Notes: generated by a model not told the origin, from the sequence alone. A stretch of 64,000 nucleotides of DNA from Thermococcus barossii (GCF_002214465.1 NZ_CP015101.1:937013-1001012); one strand, 5' to 3'; counted from the stretch's first letter, positions 55,001 through 64,000 are shown. Program-made: numbers and translations.

Positions 55001-58000
55001 CAGATTGTGAACGTCACCTGGTACCTCGACGGGAGCCCCGTAAAGACGGAGCAGAACGTCGAAACGTCCACCTACACCAACTCCGACGCTGGAGAGGGCG
55101 AGCACGGGGTAAGGGCGGCGGTAGAGAACGCCAACGGCTCGGCGAGCCAGTTCTGGGCGTGGTACGTTTACCCGAGGCCGGGCCTCACGGTGAGCTTCGT
55201 CGGGCCAACGCCGGAAAACGGGGCAAGGCTCAACGTGAGAACGGTGGTTATAAACGTCACCTCGTCGCTCGACCTTGAAAGCGCAACCCTCGAATGGAAC
55301 GGCGTCAACGAGAGCATGAGCGGCTCCGGAAGGAGCTGGTGGGCAACCAAGGAGAACCTCGCCGATGGAACCTACACCTTCCGCGTTTACGGCTCGGCCG
55401 ACGGAGTTAGCAACGCCACCGAGGAGAGAACGATAGAGATAGATGCAACGGCCCCGGGGTTCATCGAATACGGCCAGAGTTCGGACGAGGTTCTTGAAGG
55501 GGAGAGCATTGAGGTATTCGCGAGGTGGAGCGATGCCCATCTCGACGGGGCCGTTCTGGTGACGAACGCGACCTTCGTTGACGGAGCCTTCGTCTGGAGC
55601 GAGGTTCCCCTCGAAATCGCCGGCGGCTGGAGCAACTGGAGCATAAACACCGACGGGAACTTCGCGGGGAAGGTCTTCTGCTGGTACATCAGGGCGAACG
55701 ACACCTTCGGGAACGAGAACGAGACACCGGAGCTGTGCTTCCGCGTCGGGGAAAGGCTGAGGATAATCTCATTCTCCCCAGAAAGCAGCGAGGTGGAGCT
55801 TCCCCACAACGGGACAGCGGTCTTCTCGGTGGAACTCAACCAGATTGCAAACGTCACGTGGTTCGTCAACGGGACGGAGGTTTTTGAAGAGGTAGGAAAC
55901 GAATCCACGTACACGAACTCGACCCTGATTCCGGGCCTCTGGAACGTGAGCGTCATCGCCGGGAACGGGAACGGTCTCGCGAGGCACTGGTGGCTCATGC
56001 ACGTGAATCCGCCGGAGAACGAGCCTCCCGAAATTCAGTTCGTCCCACCAACACCGGAAAACGGCTCCCTGCTCGGCTCAGGGTGGCTTTCCTTTGCGAT
56101 AAACTCCAGCGAGAACCTCAGCTCGGCCGTTCTTGAGCTGGACGGCCTCAACCACACCATGAGCGGTTCCGGGAAGAGCTGGGAGTTCGGCCCGGTTCTG
56201 GTCGATGATGGGCCCCATACGTTCAGGGCCTACGGAACGGACGAGGGAGGGGCAACCGGGGCAAGTGAACCGAGAACCGTTGTCACGGACTCAACCGACC
56301 CGGAGGTGGTGGACGAGCTCGTTAACCTGACGGTCGTTAGTGGGACGGAAGACCAGGTTTGGGTGGTGGCCGAGAGGCTCTCAAAGGCAGGGGTCTGGAT
56401 CACCGCAAGGGACCCCCATCCGGGCTGGTACACGGTGGACTTCAACCCAGACGCGAACACGCCCCAGGCCGGCTGGTACAGGCTCGGAGCGGGAGAGTGG
56501 GAGAGCGAGGTTCCGTTCTTTATACCCTTCAACACCAGCGAGGAGGGCTACGTCATCTACTTCATCTCCGTTGCGGATGCCCTCAACCACCTCGGCTACG
56601 ACAGGTACTTCTTCCTCACGGTCAGGGACACGACCCCACCCGCGAGGATAGAGTACCTCCAGATATATCCCTTCGTCGGTGGCGCCGAGATAGCGTGGCA
56701 AAACCCGTCCGACGAGGACTTCAACCACACCGAGCTCTGGATAAACGAAACGCTGGTGGGGAACTTCACGGGAGAGCCGGGCTCGATAGGGGGCCATACG
56801 GCCTTCCTGACCACGGGAGAAACCTACAACATCTCCGTCGTTCCGGTTGACAGGTACGGCAACAGGGGCGAGGCAACGTGGAAGAGCGTGAAGATACCAT
56901 ATCCGAGCCTGAACGTCCGGTACGTGCCCCCAACCCCAGCGGACGGTGCCGAGCTTCCCTCCGACACGGATAGGATAACCGTCAAGGTCTCATCTGAGGA
57001 CGAGATAAGTGCGTGCAGGATAGTCTGGGACGGAGCGAGCTACAGCGTGCCAGTAGAATATCACTGGGTCAGCCAAGTGGACGAGAGGGGCAACATCCAC
57101 TCCAAGCTCGTCTACACGTGCGAAAAAACATTTAGCGGACACCTCAACGGAGGGCACAGCTTCTACGCCGTTGTCTCAGATGGCTACGGACATTTCAAGG
57201 CCCTTCAGACGAGGCACGTTGAGGTTCTCTGGCCCTGCTTTGAAGACTGCGCCCTAGAGCTGAGGTCTCCAGAGGGCAACGTGATGAGCCTGTTCATCCC
57301 GATCAACTTCACGATGACCGGCAACTCCCTCCCGGCGAACTACTCACTAACGATCGAGAACCTGCGTTACACGGAGGAGTTCTCACCGAACGTCAGCTAC
57401 ACGTGGGAGGGTGAAATGCTGACCCTTACCGGAAGCTTCGTCCTCGACATGCGGCCATTCATGAAAGATATGGAAAAACTCGGTGGAGAGCCGGTTATAC
57501 TGAAGGTAACCGCGAAGGGGCCGTGCGGAAACGAGGTGAGTGCGGAAACGGGCTTTACGGTCTGTAAGGGCAACGAAAGGCCGGAGCTGAAGGTGGAACT
57601 CCCCGACTCGGTGAGGCCCGGTGAAGCCGTCGTGCCGATCATCGAAGCCAAAGACCCGAACGGAAACCTCGAGGGGATATACATCTCAATAAACGGAAAC
57701 GGTTACATGGAGTACTCCCCCGGAATGGATGTCTCGGAGTATCTCCAGCCCTACGCCAACAACATCGTAAAGGTAAAGGCGGTTGACCTCTGCGGGGAAG
57801 CCGTGATCCAGGTCTTCAAGGTCAAGGTCGAGGGACCGCCATTGACGGGTGACTGGGTCGTTGATAACGTCCAGACCTGCAACGGGAGGGACTACACCGT
57901 CAACGGAAGCCTCCTGATAACCGGAAGCGGCTCCCTTGAGCTGAGGAACTGCAGGGTGCATCTCCTCGGCAGTGGAGTGGAGGTCAACGGAACGCTGAGG

Positions 58001-61000
58001 GCTCTTCAGGGCTCGCTCATCTACGGCACCTCCCTGGGTCTCTACGGTGAAGGCGGAACCGTTGAGGTGAGCGAGTCTGGCATGAAGGGCTTTGACGGTG
58101 GTAACTTCACGGGCACCGCAAGCTTCCTGCACTCTTCGCTCACCGGAGAGTTCGTCTTCAACCTCTCGACCGTCGAGCTTGATGGGAGCGAGGTCGTGGG
58201 AGGAATAACCGCCAGCGGGAGCCTGAGCGTGAGGGGGAGCAGCTTCCACGATGGGAAGGGACTCACCTACCTCAGGCCCCTCTGGAACTCACCGGGAAGT
58301 CTTGTCATTGCCAACAGCACCTTCAGGAACAACGATTTTGGAATAAAGTTCGTCGGAGTTGCCTCTGACTGGTACTGGAAGATGGAAAACCTGCTCGTGG
58401 AGAACAACCGCGAATGCGGGCTTTACCTTGAGGCCCCCAGATACGGCTACGCCATGGAGGAACTGAAGAACGTGACCGTTAGGAACAACGGAAAGGGCGT
58501 CTGCGCGAAGAAGATCCGTTTGGGCTTCCGTGATTCCCTGATAGAGTCCAACGGAGAGAGGAACTTCGAGCTTGAGCTGGGAAGCAACTGGATTTATCTC
58601 TACGACACCAACGTCACGGGCAGCGACTACGCCTTCCACGCCATCAACGCCGGGGGGATAGAACTTCACGACGTTAACGTCACCGGCGACGTGTCCCCGT
58701 ATCCAACTTACCTGATGGTTTACGTGGACAAAGGAAAGGAATCAACCTTCGAGGGCGGAAAGGGGGGCCGCTTCTTCGCGTTCGTTGATGGAAAGCTGAG
58801 GCTGAGAAGCTACACCATCGAGGGAGGAAGGATCCAGGTCAAGCCCGATGGGACTCTCCGCGTCGAAGATGTGGACGGCATACCCGCAACGAGTGACCTC
58901 GACAGGGACGCGAGTGTCCTCAGAAACGTGACGATTGAGGGACTGCGGAACGGCTCCGCCCAGTCCCACATGGTAATAATGAACTCCCGGCTTGAGGATT
59001 CAACCTTCGGAACCCTGTCGACCGACGTTCTGCTGAGGGGATGCAGAATAGACGGCGGGAGCGTTTCCTTCAGCACCCGGCTGTTCTGGAGCCAAGAGGA
59101 GACGGAAGTCGAGGGCACGGTCATAGGCGAGAACGCCGAGTGGTTCTACTCCACCAGCGAGCCCGGGGAGAACTGGATGTACGTGCCCGAAAGCACCGGG
59201 ATGAGCTCTGGAACGGCTCCGTTCTCGGCCGACATGTACCGCTCTCACTTCACGTCGGGGACCGAGGTGGGAGAATTCACCGATCTGTACCTGAAGAAGG
59301 TGGTGAGCTTTGAGAAACTGCCGGTCCTGGCCTGGCTGGACTACTACGCGATAAGCGGCGTCGAGATATACGTGAACGGAAGGAAGGTTGTTGACGAGCT
59401 CGACCATGAGGCCCAGCTCTCCTTCGTCCAGGGCTGGGGCGGGGGGAGCATAAGCGCCCATCCGCTCATGGGGCTCGTTGACATCGCCGGCTACCTGAGA
59501 ACGGGGGATAACGTCATAGCCGTTCACGTCAGGAGCCCGAACCGTTATCCATACCTCCAGCTCGGGGCCTTCAGGGGAACCCTTTACACCGTGGGCGGAG
59601 CGGCCGGTCTGAGGGACAGCGTCGTTAATGCTCCAGTCCATGGAAGCTCCGCGAGGCTCATCCTGGCGGGGGACGAGATAAACGGCAACGTGACGTCGGA
59701 GTATTACTCCAGAGTCAGGATAATTGGCTCAACGGTTCACGGGAGTGTTGAGGCCTCCGGGTACCTGAAGATGGAGCGGAGCGAGATAACGGGAGATGGA
59801 ACGGGTTACGGGGTGTGGTCGGACGGCAGGTTTGACATAATCCTCAACGGGAGCACCGTGAGTGGCTTTGAGTATGGAGTTCACCTCCTCCCCCTGGGTT
59901 CAAAGGGGAGCGTTGAGATAGTCTCGAGCACGGTAACCGGAAACGAGGTGGGGCTGTGGATACGCCAGGCCAGGGCGGATATACGGAGCAACTACGTCAT
60001 GCACAACGGCAGGGGCATGGACCTCTCCGAGGTCAACGGAACGGTTTACAACAGTTTGCTCTTCGACAACGGGGAGGGAATCGTTCTCGGAACCTGGAAG
60101 GGGACGAACCTTCTCCTGGACCACGACACGGTAACCGGGGGGAGCGTTGGAATCTCAGTAACCGGCGGAAACGGTGGAAGGGTGAGCCTGACCAACAGCA
60201 TCGTCCAGAACAACGGGCTCGGGCTCCTCGTAGACGGGAACGCGATTCTCGCGCTGGAGAACAATTCGGTGGTGAACGGGAAGGGGATACGCCTAACCAA
60301 GAAAGCGGGCTCGCTCTCCATCAACAACACCGACTGGGGAGGCCACGAGCCGAAATTCGTGAAAAACTACACGGGCGGGACGATGTACACGGCCAGCGGG
60401 GAAGAGGAGGAAAACTACGACATCCTGAGCGAAACCGGTGACGTCTCACCGGGAAGCACCGTCGGCACAGGCCCCGGTTGGGGCTCCAGCCTGCTCGGCG
60501 TCTCGCTCAACCTGTACCCGATGGAGAACGACACCGTCAGGGGCGTTGTGAGCCTCGCCGGAAGGGCAACATCCCGGAGCCCCATTACCAAGGTGAACTA
60601 CACCCTGATCTACAACGGCACCGAGGAGATGCTCGGCGAGAGCACACCCAATTCGGGGGAGTACTACGACTACATAACGCTGGACACCCTCGGAAGGAAC
60701 CTCACCAGTACCGGCTACCTGAGGTTCACGGCAAAGAACGCGGAGGGAACGAGCATCAGCGCCGTCAGGAAGGTGCGCTTCGGGAACGCCGACATAAGGA
60801 TAGAGGGCTTTTCGATCAGCCATCCCACGGCAGTTTACGTCTACCGCCGCGACCCGGACTACTACGGAACCTCCATCCCCTACGACGAGCGCTTTGCAAA
60901 CGTGAGCGTTCTCCTGAAGAACATCGGAGGGCTAACGGGCGTTGCGAAGATCGAGCTCGTCCTGCCAGAGTACATCGAGAGGCACACGGGAAGGGTGAAC

Positions 61001-64000
61001 CTGCTGGTTGCCGTCCCCGGAAACACCACCGGGTATTTCAACGCCCTCATCCCGATAACGGTCTTTGACCCCATAACGCTCACCTGGGACCCCCTGCCCG
61101 ACGAGCTGCCGGGCGACGGGAAGATACCGCTCAAGATAAGGCTCTACGACACCGATGGAATACTGAGGGACGAGAGGAACGCCACGATAGAGTTCGACCT
61201 CGGACCGGTCTTCAAGATAAACGAGTACGATGCCTACGTGTACACAAGGCAGTGGTGCCAGGGGAGCGGGGAATGCCACGTCAAGAACTACGGCCTGAAC
61301 AGCTACACCTACGACGGGGATGGGGACGAGAACCTCGAAGCGGCCGAGAGCCACCACTTCGACATCACCTTCCAGAACATCGGGGACAGGCCGGCGTATC
61401 TGCGGTCGTTCAGCGTGAGGGACTACATTCCGGAACGCGATCCAAACCTGCACAACAAGCTTCTCAAGAGGAACTCCGTTACACTCCTCGGCGGGGGAGA
61501 TGCCACCTTCATGGCCGATGTCTGGTCGAAGAACCTGACGAGGCTCGTGAAGCCTGGGGAGAAGAGGTGGGTCCACGGTGCGTGGATGCCCTGGTGGCTC
61601 GATGCTCCACCGAGGTTCATACCGCCCGTGAACTTCTCCGGCGAGTACCTCAGCTCCATGAACGTGATCTACAACGAGACCGTAAACGGCCAGCCCAGGC
61701 AGGGTTACTACGTGACGATACCGGTAAACTACGTGAAAACGCCAGTCGAGGCCCTCGACAAGAGCTTCATACCCTTCACCGAAAACGTTGGTCCGGTTCA
61801 GGTTGACGTCATAGGCGTGAACGGAAACAAGACATACCTTAAGCTCACGAACACCAACGACAACGTCTACTACAGCTATTACGCGGAGGGAGACTACGAC
61901 ATGAACCCCGAGGGCTACGTATGGTACCACGTTATTCCACCCGGCTTCGAGTTCAAGGCAATAGCCGACCACAGTAAAGAGCCGGGAACCGTTATACCCC
62001 ACTACCGCGTCACGGTTGGAGTCGAGTACTCCCTCCTCTTCAACGAGATAGACCTGATAGCGATAGGCGTGGAGGGCGGCCTGGGCGTTTATGACATCGA
62101 CGTTCCCGCGAGAACCATAGCGATGGCCATAGCCAAGAGCATGCTCAAGATAACCAACATCGTCGAGAACATAGACTTCCCGGACGAGGACAAGAACTTC
62201 ACCTGGATGGCCCAGAACTCACCGGAGACCAACGACCTTATAGCGGCGGACGACGCAACGTACGCGGCCATACTCGACCTGAACACGATGGCGAGGCTGG
62301 AGCAGAACTACGGGATGGACAGGCAGTTCTACGAGGAGGTTGCCAACTTCGGGGACATCCCACTGCCCAGGGAACTTGAGGTCGTGAAGAAGTACGGGAA
62401 GGCAATACTCGGTGACGAGGACCTGCAGATTCTGTTCCTTGAGACCGTGCTGGAGATAATAGACAACGACGATCTGAACGAGATTTACAAGGAGGCTCAG
62501 GACGCCGCGAACCCGAAGTCGCCGGAGGAGGAGATGGCGGAGGACTTCAGCGAGACCTCAAAGAAGATCGCCAAGGAAAAGGCGCAGGAGCTGGTGGTGA
62601 AGGAGATCAAGAAGAAGAAGTCGTTCCAGTCCCTCTCCCCGGAGAAGCAGAAAAAGGCCCTAAAGGACGCCAAGGGCTCGATAGCTGCAGCGGTTGATAC
62701 ATTCATCACGCTGGGCGAGTGGGCGTTCTACAACATCTACGCCACCCTAACACAGCCGCTCCCGGTGAGCATACAGGTTCTCGACCCGCCGGCGAACTAC
62801 ACCGTTGAGGCCCAGAGACTCGACACGGCGATACTCCTCGGGGGAGAGGGAGGAAGCCTCGACGGCTGGGGCAACGTGAGCCTCAACTTCGGCGAGACGG
62901 ACATTTACAGGGCGGAGTACATAGTTCCCACACCGCTCACCAGGGTCGGACCGCTCTTCAACGGGACGCTGGAGGAAATGAGCGTCGAGATAACAGGGAG
63001 CAGGAAGGGCGAGATGTTCGGGAGCCTCAGGATGGAGATAAAACCCGATCCGAGAAACGCCTCCATGGTGTTCGCCCTCTTCAGGAACGGTGCCTTCACC
63101 GAGGCGTTTTTGGGCTCGTACTTTACCAGCATTGATTCCTTCGACGTCAGAATCGGGAACGATACGATAATCCTGAGTGCCGAGGGAAGGCTCGTTGCAC
63201 TCCCGGAGGACGAGGAGATCCACGTGACCATGAGCGTTGGAAGGCTCTTCACCAACGCGACGATAGAGAGAAGGGGACACTACAGGGGCACCGTCGAGCT
63301 GAAGCCGGCCTTCGGAATCGAGCCTTCCAACGTGGAAACTTCCATCGGCGGGGACGTGGAAACATCCAGGGGAGATGCCAACGGAAGCGTTGTCATTGCG
63401 GTGCCGGAGAACGGGACGGTGGAGCCGCCGGAGATAAATGTTGCTCCCCAAAGGCTCTACATCGGCGGAACCGTGGGAATAGAGACGTCCAAGCCATGCC
63501 CCCTAGCCTGGAGGCTCGGAAGCTTGAGCGGAGAGGGAGCCTTCGTACCCACCGAGAAACTTGAACCCGGAAACCACACGCTCACCGTCATCTGCACCTA
63601 CGGAAACCTGAGCGTGGAGAAGGCCTTCACGATCGAGCTCCTGAAGAGGCCCGAAGTCCGGAACGAGGCCGATGGCAACCTGGTCTCCGCTGACTCTGGT
63701 GACTGGGTGGCGGTCTCCACGAAGACCGACCTTTACAGGCTCTACTTCCTCCCAAGGGTGAAGGTGAGCGGAGTGGTGGCGGTTTACCAGAGGGCCGGGG
63801 AGGTCGAGGCTCAGGAAGGATACGACTATATCACCTACGCGGTCTTCAACGTTACCCACCCCGAGAACTGGAGCATAGCAAATGCAACGCTCCGCTTCAG
63901 GGTTTCGAAGGAGTGGATGGTAAGGCACAACGTGAGCAGGACCTCGCTGCTGCTCCTGCACTACGAGAACGGCTGGAAGGAGTACAAACCGACGTTCGAG
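52064..64000 (+). CDS. Second giant secreted multidomain protein with two beta-helices (partial, at least 3979 residues)
   Basis: Open from ATG 52064 (GGGAGGG upstream) to the window edge; 3979 codons, no stop. Signal peptide: RKLTVFLIYLLLASYL, cut near VQAQG. Residues 28-225 resemble a LamG/concanavalin-like sandwich (QDDFNDNSLDPARW). Then Ig-like and fibronectin-III-like domains, a right-handed beta-helix (about 399-650) with LRGFEID- and VRNNEVS-type coils, a triplet Ig-like unit repeated about every 280 residues from 765, a long second beta-helix (about 1935-2760), CARDB-like and disulfide-prone regions, a helical segment (about 3340-3550) with KEIKKKKSF, and at 3859 onward NVTHPENWSIANATLRFRV, like a PGF-pre-PGF domain. 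Anchoring by a PGF-CTERM tail beyond the window is likely. Probable surface adhesin or carbohydrate-acting protein. Confidence 0.9.
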   Translation, partial: MRKLTVFLIYLLLASYLNVGFVGVSHVVQAQGTYVFQDDFNDNSLDPARWSTEVVGDGNSVTETSGEIQVVTYGHGGWDSGHALLKSREIDVDNWSSVTFEADWKFTDPNTAEMLVHVVDLDTGKYVGVHYISWNGPKVSYRYDGTSQDEPREIPTNYVPFKIVIYRDRFEFWESGILVKTISTTSMSGTTRFQFVLGGWESSPLYSHMYFDNAAVEYEPALPEDEPLEVTIVSPEEREYDTSVIDLNVTANKPVDEWRYSLNGGENVTFTPNTTITAPNGENRLVVYALAGDERGMAQVNFYVNAEEEDTTPPGTVRNLTHEVGADYIHWTWDNPEDEDFETALVYIDGEFQGETDEGEWWLDELSPGETHTIGILTRDYSGNVNTTWVNDTATTLTPAETVYVNESGWWYEGGELNPSETPLQDGIDGAVKGGTVIVLAGTYPESVEVDKPLTVETGENARITGDGSEWENGKKPVFYVSSDNVTLRGFEIDSSVSNIGVWLDDVGNCTVENNNIIIREAGESERYGIYLSYGGNHVVRNNEVSVSGFQGVGIYVYETDGESDVYGNTVVTEGDSADGIEVFYSSAWVYDNTISISGVGETPGYALYLYLAEDSSIDNNGLTTNLSEENAWAILVIGEFKGSLSGNRINGVQTEIVCPENCLLRGVSPENRPAPPEGYGDVGEYLEIDADSWLHLGLYYDDSSLGGLREDTLQIWRFNEGWTLDGTSGGSLDTLKNLVEANLTQSGIFAPLAQEENDVTPPVLTFVEPTPENGALIGYSHVVINVTSNENLSGAIIEFDGANHTMLGSGRSWHYEADVSDGVHTFKAYGTDLAGNNGTSEGRSFEVDTKAPEYSDVGQDKAGIPPGGELHVHAFWSDLHLSYARLITNATEGGAWDWIDDTFFEGSEGWSNFTISTEGLDPGLYCWFIEASDSLEHWNSTPTECFRLYEPPEIVSHSPESPVESYVGDTVTFSITASQIVNVTWYLDGSPVKTEQNVETSTYTNSDAGEGEHGVRAAVENANGSASQFWAWYVYPRPGLTVSFVGPTPENGARLNVRTVVINVTSSLDLESATLEWNGVNESMSGSGRSWWATKENLADGTYTFRVYGSADGVSNATEERTIEIDATAPGFIEYGQSSDEVLEGESIEVFARWSDAHLDGAVLVTNATFVDGAFVWSEVPLEIAGGWSNWSINTDGNFAGKVFCWYIRANDTFGNENETPELCFRVGERLRIISFSPESSEVELPHNGTAVFSVELNQIANVTWFVNGTEVFEEVGNESTYTNSTLIPGLWNVSVIAGNGNGLARHWWLMHVNPPENEPPEIQFVPPTPENGSLLGSGWLSFAINSSENLSSAVLELDGLNHTMSGSGKSWEFGPVLVDDGPHTFRAYGTDEGGATGASEPRTVVTDSTDPEVVDELVNLTVVSGTEDQVWVVAERLSKAGVWITARDPHPGWYTVDFNPDANTPQAGWYRLGAGEWESEVPFFIPFNTSEEGYVIYFISVADALNHLGYDRYFFLTVRDTTPPARIEYLQIYPFVGGAEIAWQNPSDEDFNHTELWINETLVGNFTGEPGSIGGHTAFLTTGETYNISVVPVDRYGNRGEATWKSVKIPYPSLNVRYVPPTPADGAELPSDTDRITVKVSSEDEISACRIVWDGASYSVPVEYHWVSQVDERGNIHSKLVYTCEKTFSGHLNGGHSFYAVVSDGYGHFKALQTRHVEVLWPCFEDCALELRSPEGNVMSLFIPINFTMTGNSLPANYSLTIENLRYTEEFSPNVSYTWEGEMLTLTGSFVLDMRPFMKDMEKLGGEPVILKVTAKGPCGNEVSAETGFTVCKGNERPELKVELPDSVRPGEAVVPIIEAKDPNGNLEGIYISINGNGYMEYSPGMDVSEYLQPYANNIVKVKAVDLCGEAVIQVFKVKVEGPPLTGDWVVDNVQTCNGRDYTVNGSLLITGSGSLELRNCRVHLLGSGVEVNGTLRALQGSLIYGTSLGLYGEGGTVEVSESGMKGFDGGNFTGTASFLHSSLTGEFVFNLSTVELDGSEVVGGITASGSLSVRGSSFHDGKGLTYLRPLWNSPGSLVIANSTFRNNDFGIKFVGVASDWYWKMENLLVENNRECGLYLEAPRYGYAMEELKNVTVRNNGKGVCAKKIRLGFRDSLIESNGERNFELELGSNWIYLYDTNVTGSDYAFHAINAGGIELHDVNVTGDVSPYPTYLMVYVDKGKESTFEGGKGGRFFAFVDGKLRLRSYTIEGGRIQVKPDGTLRVEDVDGIPATSDLDRDASVLRNVTIEGLRNGSAQSHMVIMNSRLEDSTFGTLSTDVLLRGCRIDGGSVSFSTRLFWSQEETEVEGTVIGENAEWFYSTSEPGENWMYVPESTGMSSGTAPFSADMYRSHFTSGTEVGEFTDLYLKKVVSFEKLPVLAWLDYYAISGVEIYVNGRKVVDELDHEAQLSFVQGWGGGSISAHPLMGLVDIAGYLRTGDNVIAVHVRSPNRYPYLQLGAFRGTLYTVGGAAGLRDSVVNAPVHGSSARLILAGDEINGNVTSEYYSRVRIIGSTVHGSVEASGYLKMERSEITGDGTGYGVWSDGRFDIILNGSTVSGFEYGVHLLPLGSKGSVEIVSSTVTGNEVGLWIRQARADIRSNYVMHNGRGMDLSEVNGTVYNSLLFDNGEGIVLGTWKGTNLLLDHDTVTGGSVGISVTGGNGGRVSLTNSIVQNNGLGLLVDGNAILALENNSVVNGKGIRLTKKAGSLSINNTDWGGHEPKFVKNYTGGTMYTASGEEEENYDILSETGDVSPGSTVGTGPGWGSSLLGVSLNLYPMENDTVRGVVSLAGRATSRSPITKVNYTLIYNGTEEMLGESTPNSGEYYDYITLDTLGRNLTSTGYLRFTAKNAEGTSISAVRKVRFGNADIRIEGFSISHPTAVYVYRRDPDYYGTSIPYDERFANVSVLLKNIGGLTGVAKIELVLPEYIERHTGRVNLLVAVPGNTTGYFNALIPITVFDPITLTWDPLPDELPGDGKIPLKIRLYDTDGILRDERNATIEFDLGPVFKINEYDAYVYTRQWCQGSGECHVKNYGLNSYTYDGDGDENLEAAESHHFDITFQNIGDRPAYLRSFSVRDYIPERDPNLHNKLLKRNSVTLLGGGDATFMADVWSKNLTRLVKPGEKRWVHGAWMPWWLDAPPRFIPPVNFSGEYLSSMNVIYNETVNGQPRQGYYVTIPVNYVKTPVEALDKSFIPFTENVGPVQVDVIGVNGNKTYLKLTNTNDNVYYSYYAEGDYDMNPEGYVWYHVIPPGFEFKAIADHSKEPGTVIPHYRVTVGVEYSLLFNEIDLIAIGVEGGLGVYDIDVPARTIAMAIAKSMLKITNIVENIDFPDEDKNFTWMAQNSPETNDLIAADDATYAAILDLNTMARLEQNYGMDRQFYEEVANFGDIPLPRELEVVKKYGKAILGDEDLQILFLETVLEIIDNDDLNEIYKEAQDAANPKSPEEEMAEDFSETSKKIAKEKAQELVVKEIKKKKSFQSLSPEKQKKALKDAKGSIAAAVDTFITLGEWAFYNIYATLTQPLPVSIQVLDPPANYTVEAQRLDTAILLGGEGGSLDGWGNVSLNFGETDIYRAEYIVPTPLTRVGPLFNGTLEEMSVEITGSRKGEMFGSLRMEIKPDPRNASMVFALFRNGAFTEAFLGSYFTSIDSFDVRIGNDTIILSAEGRLVALPEDEEIHVTMSVGRLFTNATIERRGHYRGTVELKPAFGIEPSNVETSIGGDVETSRGDANGSVVIAVPENGTVEPPEINVAPQRLYIGGTVGIETSKPCPLAWRLGSLSGEGAFVPTEKLEPGNHTLTVICTYGNLSVEKAFTIELLKRPEVRNEADGNLVSADSGDWVAVSTKTDLYRLYFLPRVKVSGVVAVYQRAGEVEAQEGYDYITYAVFNVTHPENWSIANATLRFRVSKEWMVRHNVSRTSLLLLHYENGWKEYKPTFE
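53258..54020 (+). repeat. First right-handed beta-helix of the second giant protein
   Basis: Encodes repeated coils of about 22-25 residues with N-x-I/V and G-V/I-Y motifs (VTLRGFEIDSSVSN, CTVENNNIIIRE, HVVRNNEVSVSG, DVYGNTVVTEGD, WVYDNTISISG, SIDNNGLTTNL). This is the PbH1/NosD type. It begins after the DGIDGAVKGGTVIVLAGTYPE sequence, split here as GGTVIVLAGTYPES, typical of the first coil. Confidence 0.7.
54356..56330 (+). repeat. Triplet Ig-like repeats of about 280 residues
   Basis: Units start at 54356, 55184 and 56033, each with F-V-x-P-TPENG, then SGSGRSW (or SGSGKSW) and an H/YTFKAYGTD-like strand. The first two contain three Ig-like parts, including WSDxHL ... CWxIxAxD ... NVTWYLDG/NVTWFVNG. 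The third is partial and is followed by different sequence; a fourth TPADG start is near 56913. In-frame tandem growth, now diverged. Confidence 0.75.
57862..60350 (+). repeat. Second, long right-handed beta-helix of the second giant protein
   Basis: About 830 residues of short strands with N-N-x-F/G and GxLxVxGS turns (LELRNCRVHLLG, EVNGTLRALQGSLIYG, ENNRECGLYLEAP, VRNNGKGVCAKK, and later VSSTVTGNEVGLWI, IRSNYVMHNGRGMDL, LTNSIVQNNGLGLLV, LENNSVVNGKGI). Interrupted at about 59230-59640 by a non-helix insertion (WLDYYAISGVEIYVNG). Polysaccharide-binding or -cleaving helices share this form; no catalytic triad was identified. Confidence 0.65.

Noticed and set aside
1-64000. tRNA, rRNA, C/D-box RNA or CRISPR array
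   Set aside because: I looked through the intergenic gaps for tRNA arms, C/D boxes and regularly spaced repeats and found none convincing. A covariance-model scan would be needed to exclude small RNAs.
52064-64000. Several separate genes instead of one giant frame
   Set aside because: The frame starting at 52064 is open to the window end with continuous extracellular-domain sequence; internal antisense frames are shadows.

Overview
The window reads as a chromosomal segment of a hyperthermophilic euryarchaeon of the order Thermococcales, most likely Thermococcus. The evidence is a prefoldin alpha subunit, an Alba chromatin protein, the short archaeal form of adenylosuccinate synthetase, an Lhr-type helicase, a THEP1-like NTPase, DUF835, DUF504 and DUF134 proteins, GTG and TTG starts preceded by GGTGA or GGAGGTG, and archaeal TATA boxes such as TTTATA and CTTTAAA. 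These assignments come from reading translated sequence; no database search was run and the species is not claimed. Genes are tightly packed, often with ATGA overlaps.

Layout. 1-7.1 kb: end of an upstream ATPase-like gene, a DUF59-like protein, a VapBC pair, an alpha/beta hydrolase, purA, a UDP-sugar epimerase, a secreted protein, prefoldin alpha and an anchored exported protein. 7.1-15 kb: a coherent metal or Fe-S module made of two MinD-like ATPases with ferredoxin-type cysteine clusters, three NifX-domain proteins (two with extreme Gly/Arg-rich tails) and a small Gly/Arg-rich membrane protein, interleaved with a DUF2250 regulator, an MBL hydrolase, TrmO and a sodium/solute symporter with a 35-residue partner. 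A 16-bp palindrome, TTGTGCATATGCACAA, lies at two of the NifX promoters and is weakly recognisable at the third. A DtxR-like box, TTAGG-N4-CCTAA, lies at the ATPase promoter. 15-19.3 kb: membrane proteins, a PPC protein, a ChrB-domain protein, a PTPS/QueD protein and a DUF134 regulator whose N-terminus carries the same Gly/Arg/Met-rich sequence as the NifX tails.

19.3-20.6 kb is an AT-rich stretch with no convincing gene. It contains a second DtxR-like box and a perfect 12-bp hairpin upstream of a promoter-like segment, so it looks like a decayed locus. 20.6-32.5 kb is mostly housekeeping: purB, alba, a membrane-bound winged-helix protein, a CBS/zinc-ribbon protein, THEP1, mtnA, an iron alcohol dehydrogenase, an MFS exporter with a clear operator, an Lhr helicase and an M20 deacylase.

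32.6-64 kb is dominated by two giant secreted proteins. The first (4498 residues) is built of CARDB, Ig-like, carboxypeptidase-regulatory-like and PKD-like domains. It is preceded by an overlapping 59-residue ORF and followed by a STAND-type HTH/ATPase/TPR regulator. The second (at least 3979 residues, running off the window) has a lectin-like N-terminus, repeated Ig-like triplets, two beta-helix regions and the start of a PGF-pre-PGF-like region. Between them lie an MBL hydrolase, a DUF504 protein, a ferritin-DUF835 fusion, a TatD hydrolase and a small helical protein.
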